Assembly: GCA_024655885.1 (NCBI GenBank)
Contig: JANLFN010000006.1
Span: forward strand, 159,079-223,078
Origin: Eubacteriales bacterium
GTDB taxonomy: Bacteria; Bacillota; Clostridia; Acetivibrionales; JANLFN01
Reading direction: 5' to 3'
DNA: 64,000 nucleotides
Shown here: in pieces, positions 46,139 to 53,532 of the stretch
How positions within the stretch are numbered: the first letter of the stretch is position 1
How the letters are laid out: each line of letters starts with the position of its first letter
Program-made: the position numbers and the translations under genes
Notes under the pieces: generated by a model
Database searches by the model: none
The model's input: the letters and a program-made list of their open reading frames with translations, nothing else
Told to the model about the DNA's origin: nothing

Positions 46139-46507
46139 ATGGATTTAGTTTTTGTTGGCATAGGAGGGGCATTGGGAAGCCTGACACGGTATAAATTAGG
46201 CAAGGTTATTACTGAAAAATCCAATACCACGTTTCCAATAGGTACATTGATTATTAACATCACAGGTGCGATACTTTTAGGGATTGTCAGCAGCCTGGAC
46301 GTAAGCAAGAATATGTATCTTCTTTTGGGCGACGGATTTTTAGGAGCATATACTACATTTTCAACGTTTATGTATGAAGGGTTTAACCTGTTCCAGGAAA
46401 ACGAAAAGATGAACGCATTTACTTATGTTTTAGGGTCTTTGCTTTTAGGTGTAATCGGCTATGTTTCAGGTTATGAATTGGGTAAAATTATATACTCGGC
46501 AATGTAA
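46139..46507 (+). CDS. crcB2: CrcB fluoride channel subunit 2
   Basis: A 122-residue partner with GIGGALGSLTRYKLG, TLIINITGAILLGIV and GFLGAYTTFSTFMYEG. It begins directly after the crcB1 stop. Four predicted helices. The C-terminal block NEKMNAFTYVLGSLLLG is duplicated as a remnant at 44.4 kb. Confidence 0.95.
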   Translation: MDLVFVGIGGALGSLTRYKLGKVITEKSNTTFPIGTLIINITGAILLGIVSSLDVSKNMYLLLGDGFLGAYTTFSTFMYEGFNLFQENEKMNAFTYVLGSLLLGVIGYVSGYELGKIIYSAM

Positions 46508-46526
46508 TGAAATATATTTAAACAAT

Positions 46527-46592
46527 GATGCCGAGTATGAAACTCGCTGTGAGACCACAATAAAATTAATGTAGAATTAGTGGTCTTGCTCG
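46527..46592. repeat. Left copy of a ~70-bp inverted repeat pair
   Basis: GATGCCGAGTATGAAACTCG through TAGAATTAGTGGTCTTGCTC aligns with the reverse complement of 50071-50145 (about 80% identity by eye). The pair brackets the leftward ArsR-ferredoxin-permease-Trx-MFS operon. Confidence 0.7.
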
Positions 46593-47590
46593 TTATAAAA
46601 ATATTTTAAGAAAGGCGGTTTTGTTATGAAATTCACATGATCCCTTATCATTATAAAACTCAAAAGCAATGTGATGACAAGAGCGATAATCAACAGCCCC
46701 AATATGTTGCCGTACAGGTAGATGATTATGTCAGCCAATGCCGCAGATATAAGCCCCAAGCTCAATATATTCCTCGCACCTATTTTGGCCGCAACCTTGC
46801 CGCTGACTCTACCTCCGATGACCGTCATAATACCAAAGGCGGTCATGATTAACCCGATGTAGAAATAGTTGAACCCATAGGTTTTGGAAATATATGCCCC
46901 TGCATAGGAAAAGCTTCCTACAATAAATATTCCCTCAAGCAAAACAAGAATATAGGTAAAAAGGCTCTTGGAAGTGCCAAGCAGCTTGCCGTAAGGGGCA
47001 AGAATTTTACTGTCCGGATGCTTTTCCGAAGGCAGGACCTTGTAGTTTCTAACCAGCAGCAGTACAGGAATCAGTGAAAATACTGCATATGCTCCGAATA
47101 CGCCCCTCCAGTTAAGGAAAAATGCAATGGTGCCTCCGATCGCCATGCTTAAGCCCTGACCCAGGAAGGATATCCCCATAAAGGTTCCAATAGCGCCCTG
47201 TCTTTCCTTGATGGGAAAAACATCTCCGATTAACGCAAGCGAAATAGGCATAACGGAAGCTGCAAAAATACCTGTAAGCGCCCTGAATATAGACAGATTG
47301 GTAAGATTCGACCCTAATGCACAAAGTCCTGTAGCGATAGTAAACATGATAATTGAGAATGCAATCACCTGTTTTTTGCCGTACCTGTCTGCCAAAGGGC
47401 CAAATATAATCTGGAAAATGCCGAAAGGTATCATGTAAGCCGTGATGAGCAGCCCGGCCCTTGCTATATCAATGTTCAAATTCTGTGATATGGCCGGCAG
47501 TATGGGAGATATGACCCAGTTGTCCGCCATAACGATAAAGCCTGCCAGTCCAAGCAGCATAATGAGTTTATTCCTGTTCATTTTTTTCAC
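46577..47590 (-). CDS. MFS transporter, probably C-terminally truncated
   Basis: The 337 residues start MKKMNRNKLIMLLGLAGFIV and carry the family loop GPLADRYGKKQVIAFS and the motif ALTGIFAASVMPISLALIGD. About ten helices are seen, then the frame ends in a polar, non-family tail (KPPFLKYFYNEQDH) that overlaps the 46.5-kb repeat; typical members have 380-400 residues and twelve helices. The tail replacement suggests a deletion at the repeat. It is the last gene of the ArsR(2) operon. Substrate unknown. Confidence 0.75.
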   Translation of the reverse strand: MKKMNRNKLIMLLGLAGFIVMADNWVISPILPAISQNLNIDIARAGLLITAYMIPFGIFQIIFGPLADRYGKKQVIAFSIIMFTIATGLCALGSNLTNLSIFRALTGIFAASVMPISLALIGDVFPIKERQGAIGTFMGISFLGQGLSMAIGGTIAFFLNWRGVFGAYAVFSLIPVLLLVRNYKVLPSEKHPDSKILAPYGKLLGTSKSLFTYILVLLEGIFIVGSFSYAGAYISKTYGFNYFYIGLIMTAFGIMTVIGGRVSGKVAAKIGARNILSLGLISAALADIIIYLYGNILGLLIIALVITLLLSFIMIRDHVNFITKPPFLKYFYNEQDH

Positions 47591-47611
47591 CCTTATCCCG
47601 TTTAATAATAT

Positions 47612-47851
47612 TTATATTTCTTCTTCAATGTATTTTTTTATTACATCCTTACTCGGAACCCTTCCATAGACTTTTACCTTTTCGTCAATGACCAGAGCAG
47701 GCGTGGACATAACTCCGTAACTCATAATTTTTTGAATATCCTGTACCTTTTCAAAGGCAGCATTTACACCTATTTCCTTTGCCGCCTCCTGTGCCAGCTG
47801 CTCCAGCCGCTTGCAATTCGGGCATCCCGAGCCTAAAATCTTAATTACCAT
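47612..47851 (-). CDS. Small thioredoxin-fold redox protein
   Basis: Seventy-nine residues: MVIKILGSGCPNCKRLEQLA with a CPNC active site, cis-Pro in STPALVIDEKVKVYGR, ending DVIKKYIEEEI. This matches the small MTH895/redox-active-disulfide type. It lies between the permease and MFS genes. Such proteins commonly accompany UPF0718 permeases, perhaps keeping their cysteines or substrate reduced. Confidence 0.9.
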   Translation of the reverse strand: MVIKILGSGCPNCKRLEQLAQEAAKEIGVNAAFEKVQDIQKIMSYGVMSTPALVIDEKVKVYGRVPSKDVIKKYIEEEI

Positions 47852-47970
47852 AAAAAATCATCCCTTCTTCTTGTAAAAATTATTATTAAATTATTATTAT
47901 ATTAAAAGCTTTTTTAGTTTTACAGCTTTTATTTTTTTCTTTGCTCAGTCTATAAGATCAGGCCTGTTCT

Positions 47971-48999
47971 CTATGCAAGTACAATGTTGAACAGGTATCC
48001 GATAATTATTATGGTTATGGACATAATTCCGATAAATACACCCAGAAGCTTCGGTTTTAAGACTCTTCTTAAAAGGATCATCTCAGGAAGGCTAAGTGCA
48101 GTTACAGACATCATAAATGCGAGGGCTGTGCCCATCGGCATGCCCATACGGGTCAACTCACTTACTATAGGTATGGTTCCTGCTGCATTGGAGTAAAGTG
48201 GAACCCCGATAAGCACCGCAATGAACACAGCAAATGGATTGTTCTTCCCTGCGTATTTTGCAAGCATTCCGGCAGGTGCCCAGCCGTGCATGATTCCACC
48301 AATGGCAATACCGATGATTACATACAGCCATATCTTTTTCAGTATTTCCAGCACATACTGCCATGCGTCAATAACCCTCTGCTTCCAGGTCAGCTTTTCA
48401 ATTTCTGCTTCACCCATTTTTATATTGTAAACGTAATCCTCCACATACTTCTCCATATGGAGCTTTCCAATAAGAATTCCGGCAATGATGGCAACCGTTA
48501 CACCTGTTGCAATATATAAAAGCGCAATCTTCCATCCGAACAATCCCCACAACATGACCAGTGCAACCTCATTAACCATAGGCGACGATATAAGGAATGA
48601 AAACGTAATGCCAAGAGGTATCCCTGACTCTACAAATCCAATAAAAACAGGTACTGCAGAACAAGAGCAGAATGGCGTAACAATCCCCAACAGCGCTGCC
48701 AGTATATTGCCGATAAAGCCTTGTGCCTTTCCTTCTCCAAGCAGCTTTTTTGTCCTTTCCGGCGGGAAGAAACTCCTGATAATTGATACAATGAATATTA
48801 TGACTATGAGCATCAGGAATATCTTCATAGTATCATAGAAAAAGAAGTTTGCCGCTCCCTTGTAATGTTCGCTTTCGAGTAAGGAAGTATTTATATTCAA
48901 AAGCATTAATATCCATCGTATCAGGGCGGTCAGCGCGTAGCTGAAAACGTCCGCAAGATTTCTAAGCACCCAGTCTATTGCAGAAAACATAAAATTCAC
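47971..48999 (-). CDS. UPF0718-family permease (ArsP-like)
   Basis: A 342-residue protein with about eight helices and the family core TPFCSCSAVPVFIGFVESGI followed by SFLISSPMVNEVALVML. ArsP of this family exports trivalent organoarsenicals; other members are linked to different soft metals. The paired cysteines FCSC are conserved. It is cotranscribed with a CxC ArsR and lies close to an ArsM-like methyltransferase on the other strand, so methylarsenical export is a reasonable inference. Confidence 0.85.
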   Translation of the reverse strand: MNFMFSAIDWVLRNLADVFSYALTALIRWILMLLNINTSLLESEHYKGAANFFFYDTMKIFLMLIVIIFIVSIIRSFFPPERTKKLLGEGKAQGFIGNILAALLGIVTPFCSCSAVPVFIGFVESGIPLGITFSFLISSPMVNEVALVMLWGLFGWKIALLYIATGVTVAIIAGILIGKLHMEKYVEDYVYNIKMGEAEIEKLTWKQRVIDAWQYVLEILKKIWLYVIIGIAIGGIMHGWAPAGMLAKYAGKNNPFAVFIAVLIGVPLYSNAAGTIPIVSELTRMGMPMGTALAFMMSVTALSLPEMILLRRVLKPKLLGVFIGIMSITIIIIGYLFNIVLA

Positions 49000-49023
49000 C
49001 TCCTCTAAAACAACGTACGTAAG

Positions 49024-49233
49024 TCACTCTTCTTTGTCATTTGCAATAATAATTTCTATTGCTCCCATCGGACATTGTTTCTGGCACATGCAACAGTCCA
49101 ATGAACAGCCTGCTGGATTTGCAATATAAATGCGGTCATTTCTTTCTGCAAAAACATTATTCTTGCACAAATCCATGCATAGAAAGCAGTTATTACATTT
49201 TTCCATGTATATTACCGGAAATATTTTTCCCAT
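49024..49233 (-). CDS. Small ferredoxin-like protein
   Basis: Sixty-nine residues with CNNCFLCMDLCKNNVF and a second site with unusual spacing (CSLDCCMCQKQCPMGAI), i.e. two 4Fe-4S-type motifs and an extra Cys. It could pass electrons to or from the neighbouring thiol/arsenic functions. It ends 24 bp before the permease start. Confidence 0.85.
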   Translation of the reverse strand: MGKIFPVIYMEKCNNCFLCMDLCKNNVFAERNDRIYIANPAGCSLDCCMCQKQCPMGAIEIIIANDKEE

Positions 49234-49257
49234 TATTCCTCATTCTTTCTATCGTAA

Positions 49258-49581
49258 CTAAATAGCATTCTTCAGTAATAGTTTCGTGTTTTCGGCCTGC
49301 TCAAATATTATATTCTCAACTTTGTCAATAACATCGTATATTTCCTTGCTGCGTACATTGTATATAACGCTTAAGCCTTCCTTTCTGCTCTCTACAAGCC
49401 CTGCACTTTTCAAAACATTCAGGTGCTGGGATGTATTCGACTGTTCGGATTGCAAATTGTCTATAATATCGCAAACACAGAGCGGACCGTTCTTTAACAG
49501 CTTCATTATCTGTATCCTGGTAGGATGCGCCAGTGCTTTAAATATATTGGTAACCAATTGATTTCCCGCTGTCACAAACAT
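49258..49581 (-). CDS. ArsR-family metal-responsive repressor (2)
   Basis: About 107 residues: NIFKALAHPTRIQIMKLLKN then CVCDIIDNLQSEQSNTSQHL. The CxC motif is the soft-metal sensor. The ATG at 49581 has AAGAAGG about eight bases upstream; the open frame reaches 49602. First gene of the leftward operon with ferredoxin, permease, thioredoxin and MFS genes, which it probably represses. Confidence 0.9.
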   Translation of the reverse strand: MFVTAGNQLVTNIFKALAHPTRIQIMKLLKNGPLCVCDIIDNLQSEQSNTSQHLNVLKSAGLVESRKEGLSVIYNVRSKEIYDVIDKVENIIFEQAENTKLLLKNAI

Positions 49582-49711
49582 CAGTAACACCTTCTTGTGC
49601 ATTTTATTATATAAGTATTTTCTAATGTTTTAATGTTATTATATTATACTTTTATAATACAGTCAATAAAAATATGCTATAATTTCAGCGAATCCTTATG
49701 AAAGTTTCTTA

Positions 49712-49990
49712 CTATTTTTTAAAGAGCATTATAAAAGTCATAATGGTATAAAGTATTGTCATAATCCCGATAATGTATGTCCACGTATGCATCCGTTTTG
49801 ATGTTTCTTTTTCAAGCACTAACTTATATACCTCAGAAAAGCAGTTCAACTTGAAAACTACTAAACCAAATTTGTCCATGATTCTGTCTAGATCAGATCT
49901 TTTTACATGATTTAAGCCCACTGTTTTAAAGTATTTTTCCATGTCTTCTATCGAAGATGCTTCATGACTTAATAATTCTTCAAGGGTCAT
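49712..49990 (-). CDS. Small C-tail-anchored hypothetical protein
   Basis: Ninety-two residues, MTLEELLSHEASSIEDMEKY at the start, charged body and one C-terminal membrane helix (YIIGIMTILYTIMTFIMLF) ending KK. No family recognised. The ribosome site is weak. It lies between the ArsR(2) operon and the ArsM-like operon. Confidence 0.5.
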   Translation of the reverse strand: MTLEELLSHEASSIEDMEKYFKTVGLNHVKRSDLDRIMDKFGLVVFKLNCFSEVYKLVLEKETSKRMHTWTYIIGIMTILYTIMTFIMLFKK

Positions 49991-50070
49991 ATAATAAGCG
50001 TCTTCCCTTTTTAGTATAATTTTATAGCTGCCCTATATATTATTGTAGTAACTGTATAATAAATAATTAC

Positions 50071-50145
50071 ATTTTTATAATGAGCGAGGCCACTAATTCT
50101 ACCTTGATTTGTTGTGACCTCATAGCGAATTTCATACTCAGCATC
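50071..50145. repeat. Right copy of the ~70-bp inverted repeat pair
   Basis: Reverse complement matches 46527-46592. Read on the minus strand it has coding character (DAEYEIRYEVTTNQGRISGL), so it may be a duplicated gene end rather than a structural repeat. Confidence 0.65.
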
Positions 50146-50210
50146 TTTATAATAATACATTTTTAAAATTGCTGAGTATATATCTTAATATTTGAATATT
50201 ATAATGTTAT

Positions 50211-50235
50211 TATATACCCATATGGGGTATATAAT
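50211..50235. promoter_or_regulatory. Palindromic operator ahead of the ArsM-like operon
   Basis: TTATATACCC, five bases, GGGTATATAA: perfect 10-bp arms about 20 bp before the methyltransferase start. The core TACCCATATGGGGTA resembles G/C-tract palindromes bound by CsoR-type copper sensors, but no csoR gene is seen here; an ArsR protein is the alternative. Confidence 0.65.
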
Positions 50236-50254
50236 AAACAGGAGGAAATCTATA

Positions 50255-50905
50255 ATGTTAAATTATATTCAATCAAGGTATACAAAAGAAAGCGGTAACA
50301 GTTGTAATTTAAGCTGTGGCAGCAATCTTGATTTTTTAAAAATAACACCTGGTGAAAATGTTTTAGATTTAGGCTGCGGTAGAGGTAATGAGACAATTCA
50401 AGCTGCAATGCTCACAGGACCTGAAGGCAAAGCTGTAGGTATAGATATTACCCAGGCGATGATTGACGTGGCTCGTTTAAATGCACAAGAAATTGGCATA
50501 TCAAACGTCTGGTTTATAAAAGGAGATATAGAAAGTCTCCCATTTGATGATGGCACATTTGATGCGGTTATAAGTAACTGCGTCATCAATCATGCTAAAA
50601 ACAAAAATAAGGTTTACAGTGAAATATTCAGGGTATTGAAAAATAGAGGAAGGTTTGTCATTTCCGATGCGGTCACGAAAAACCCCCTACCTCCTGAAGT
50701 AAAAAATGATCCTGAAGCCTGGGCACAATGTTTTGGTGGAGCTGTAACCGAAAAGGAATATCTGGATAGTATTACGTCCTCAGGTTTCAAGAATATTGAA
50801 ATTCTTAAACGCAGGGAATATGTAAAAAACGGTTACAATTTCATAAGTATTACTATTATGGCAACCAAACAGAAATATGACGGATGCTTTGAATGTTTGC
50901 TCTAA
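50255..50905 (+). CDS. SAM-dependent methyltransferase, arsenite methyltransferase (ArsM)-like
   Basis: The 216-residue protein from the ATG at 50255 (GGAGGAAAT upstream) has SAM motif I VLDLGCGRGNETIQAA, motif with DVARLNAQEIGISNVWFIKG, and the ArsM-like stretch DAVISNCVINHAKNKNKV followed by AWAQCFGGAVTEKEYLDSI. ArsM enzymes use several cysteines; here Cys-rich positions are near residue 16-20 (NSCNLSCGSN), in SNCVIN and in QCFGGA, a good match in placement. It is first in an operon with the Cys-rich peptide, radical SAM enzyme and Trx-TrxR fusion. The substrate could be arsenic or a thiol/selenol; arsenic is the first guess. Confidence 0.8.
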   Translation: MLNYIQSRYTKESGNSCNLSCGSNLDFLKITPGENVLDLGCGRGNETIQAAMLTGPEGKAVGIDITQAMIDVARLNAQEIGISNVWFIKGDIESLPFDDGTFDAVISNCVINHAKNKNKVYSEIFRVLKNRGRFVISDAVTKNPLPPEVKNDPEAWAQCFGGAVTEKEYLDSITSSGFKNIEILKRREYVKNGYNFISITIMATKQKYDGCFECLL

Positions 50906-50954
50906 CATATCAAAGTTTAATATAAATTTTCGCTAATAGGTAGGAGGTGAAAGG

Positions 50955-51062
50955 ATGAAAAAAGTAACAAAAAAATCTGCTTCTAAAAGCTGCTGCACAA
51001 AATTCACAACAGCACAATGCTGCTCCAAATCCTCTAAGGTTGTGGCTGGCTGCCACGACTAA
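50955..51062 (+). CDS. 35-residue Cys-rich peptide, candidate RiPP precursor
   Basis: The peptide starts MKKVTKKSASKS and has Cys-Cys pairs at residues 13-14 and 22-23, Cys33 and the end GCHD. A very strong ribosome site (AGGAGGTGAAAGG) precedes the ATG. The Lys/Ser-rich N-terminus could be a leader. It lies directly before a radical SAM/SPASM enzyme, the usual position of a ribosomally made peptide that is modified after translation, and is followed by a GC-rich hairpin that would raise its expression over the enzyme. It is too short for most gene finders. It resembles Clostridial Cys-rich peptides paired with SPASM maturases, but I cannot place it in a named family. Confidence 0.75.
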   Translation: MKKVTKKSASKSCCTKFTTAQCCSKSSKVVAGCHD

Positions 51063-51071
51063 TACGGCATG

Positions 51072-51094
51072 GAGGCGGCAGCAAAAGCCGCCTC
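51072..51094 (+). promoter_or_regulatory. Intercistronic GC-rich hairpin between peptide and radical SAM genes
   Basis: GAGGCGGC (51072-51079) and GCCGCCTC (51087-51094) form a perfect 8-bp stem with a 7-base loop and no T-run. It could stabilise the peptide mRNA or attenuate transcription. Confidence 0.75.
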
Positions 51095-51121
51095 TAGTAC
51101 TATCATGACGGAGGTCTTAAA

Positions 51122-53497
51122 ATGATTCCAGCAAAAAATAATATCATTGTTAAAATACAAAATTCAAATCAGCCGGAATATGCGATCCTAAACCCTATTT
51201 CAGGGAGTTTTGATCTCATGAATGAACAGGAATACAATTTACTCCAAAAAATTAATGAAGGGGAAGTCCTAAATAATGGTTTTGCCTCTTATCTTTTGGA
51301 GCGCGGATATGCTTTTGAAAATCCAGAGGACCAGAATATTGCTATCAATAAAGCGTACCAGGAATTTAAAAACGAGGTTGCTGAATCCCAGGTCCAGCTG
51401 ATGCTTGTTCCGACTTACGGCTGTAACCTCGCTTGCACCTACTGTTTTCAGCATGGTATTCAAAGAGGGACATATCTATCTTTACCAGATGTGTCTCTCC
51501 ACCTTGACAGTAGGCCGACCTTGATCACAAAAGAAATAGTCGATGCCTTTTTTAATTACGCCAGAACGAATTTCTCGCAAGGTAAACAAAGGCCATTTAT
51601 AACTTTATTCGGCGGCGAGCCTCTTGTGAATTCTCCTGCACAGAAAAGCATCATTCAATATATTGTTGACAAATGTGCTGCAGAAAATTATGAACTATCC
51701 GCAGTTACAAACGGATATGATTTTATAGAATACATCGACATCCTCAAAAAAGTTAAGATTAAGGAAATTCAATTTACCCTTGACGGCAGTAAGGATATAC
51801 ATGATAACCGTCGGGCCACTGTCAATAAAAAAGGAACCTTCGACAGAATCGTTGCCGGGATTGAAGCCGCAGTAAATAATAAAATGCCGGTTAATTTACG
51901 CTCTGTTGTGGATACTGAAAATATCGAAGATATTGTGAACCTGGCAGAGTTTCTTGATAAAAAGGGATGGCTGGATTTACCGCCAGAACTTTTCAAAACC
52001 CAGATTGGAAGAAACTATGAGTTGTTTGACTGCTACACCAAACCACAGCATCTCATGACTCAGGTTGAACTATGGAGTGAATTTGCCTCTTTAAGCAAGG
52101 CTTACCCTGTCCTCACCAAATTCCACAGACCGGATTTTAAAGGTATCCGGCATCTTGTGGATACAGGCGAAATGTATATGGCAAGCTTTGATACCTGTCC
52201 GGCCTGCAAAACCGAATGGGTTTTCGACCTTTACGGTAATATTTACGGCTGTACTGCCAGCTGCGGACGCGAAGAATACCTGCTTGGAACCTTCTGGCCT
52301 GAAGTTAATCTGAATGCCGAAGCAATCAGTACATGGCGGGAAAGGGATGTAAGAAGCATACCAAAGTGCAGAGACTGCAAATATGATGTGATTTGTGGAG
52401 GAGGCTGCGGAGTAGTTGCTGCCAACCAAAATGGTGGAAATATTCTTTCTCCTGACTGCAGACCTGTTCAGGAACTGATGGAAATAGGCATCAACCATTA
52501 CATTGATAATATTAGAGCTATGTCCGGTGAAGACGCGCAGCAAGAAGACGCTGCCGTAAAAAATGAATGCTGCAGCTGTAATTCACACGAATCGGAAGAA
52601 GATATTGTCATAGAAAAGCTGTGCTGCGGATGCGATATTGATGAGAAAGAAGATGATACTCTCGCTGGAAGCTGCTGTCCATCTATTCCGGAAACTGTGC
52701 CAACATGCTGCTGCGGGACAGCTGGTCATTCCGCTCCGCTCCATTGCTCGCCATGCATCCCGGAAGAAGAAAAAGCAGAAGTCAAGTCCGCCACAATTGA
52801 TAGCAGGAAAACCGAGGGTTGCCTAATATGCGGCCATGAACTTTTATATTCCAAGGATTCATCAGCAAAAGAGACCTGCAATATTTGTGGTCAACAGTTT
52901 GAAACCTATGCTAAATGCCCAAAAGGCCATTATATATGCGACACCTGCCACAGTCTCGATATTCTTGGAAAAGTGGAGCAGCTTCTAACCTCAAGTGATG
53001 AGAAGAACCCGGTAATTCTTGCTCAAAAGGTATTTGATTTACCCGGACTTAACATGCACGGGCCTGAATACCACAGCATTGTTCCTGCGGTACTGGTAAC
53101 AGCTTATCAGAATATCTCCGCTCATCGCGAGTCTTCCACAATAAAGGAGGCCATTAAGCGTGGCAAGGATATAAAAGGCGGCAGCTGTGGTCTTTATGGA
53201 GACTGTGGTGCATGTGTGGGTTCCGGGATTGCAGTATCCATGATCGAAGGTGCAACTCCCATGTCGCATGATGAACGTAGTGCTGCTAATAGAGCCACAG
53301 GTTACGCACTGCTGGAAATCAGCAAGTATGGCGGGCCAAGATGCTGCAAACGTGAAGCCATCACCTCGATAGAATCTTTCCTTCAGGTCACAAGCTACTT
53401 TGATGGCATACAAAAGGCGGAATACACCTGTACGCAATTTGGAAAGAATAAAGACTGTATTGGCAAAAAGTGCCCCTATTTTCCTGTCAAATCATAA
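51122..53497 (+). CDS. Radical SAM/SPASM peptide-modifying enzyme with Cys-rich linker and DUF5714 domain
   Basis: The 791-residue protein has an N-terminal PqqD-like region (1-90), a radical SAM core with the 4Fe-4S motif CNLACTYC (Cys101, 105, 108) and FGGEPLVN, then a SPASM domain with DTCPACKTEWVFDLYG, CTASCGREEYLLG and CRDCKYDVICGGGCG (about 358-446), which binds auxiliary clusters. Residues 481-546 are a linker with repeated Cys-Cys motifs (CCSC, CCGC, SCCP, TCCCG). Then come zinc-ribbon-like pairs (CLIC, CNIC, CDTC) and a C-terminal DUF5714-type domain with GSCGLYGDCGACVGSGIAVS and GGPRCCKREA. It is much larger than ordinary peptide maturases (about 400-480 aa). The linker resembles the upstream peptide, so the enzyme may carry its own substrate-like segment. 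Confidence 0.88.
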   Translation: MIPAKNNIIVKIQNSNQPEYAILNPISGSFDLMNEQEYNLLQKINEGEVLNNGFASYLLERGYAFENPEDQNIAINKAYQEFKNEVAESQVQLMLVPTYGCNLACTYCFQHGIQRGTYLSLPDVSLHLDSRPTLITKEIVDAFFNYARTNFSQGKQRPFITLFGGEPLVNSPAQKSIIQYIVDKCAAENYELSAVTNGYDFIEYIDILKKVKIKEIQFTLDGSKDIHDNRRATVNKKGTFDRIVAGIEAAVNNKMPVNLRSVVDTENIEDIVNLAEFLDKKGWLDLPPELFKTQIGRNYELFDCYTKPQHLMTQVELWSEFASLSKAYPVLTKFHRPDFKGIRHLVDTGEMYMASFDTCPACKTEWVFDLYGNIYGCTASCGREEYLLGTFWPEVNLNAEAISTWRERDVRSIPKCRDCKYDVICGGGCGVVAANQNGGNILSPDCRPVQELMEIGINHYIDNIRAMSGEDAQQEDAAVKNECCSCNSHESEEDIVIEKLCCGCDIDEKEDDTLAGSCCPSIPETVPTCCCGTAGHSAPLHCSPCIPEEEKAEVKSATIDSRKTEGCLICGHELLYSKDSSAKETCNICGQQFETYAKCPKGHYICDTCHSLDILGKVEQLLTSSDEKNPVILAQKVFDLPGLNMHGPEYHSIVPAVLVTAYQNISAHRESSTIKEAIKRGKDIKGGSCGLYGDCGACVGSGIAVSMIEGATPMSHDERSAANRATGYALLEISKYGGPRCCKREAITSIESFLQVTSYFDGIQKAEYTCTQFGKNKDCIGKKCPYFPVKS

Positions 53498-53532
53498 AAG
53501 TAAATAATATTCGTTGAAAGGATGGATTTAAA

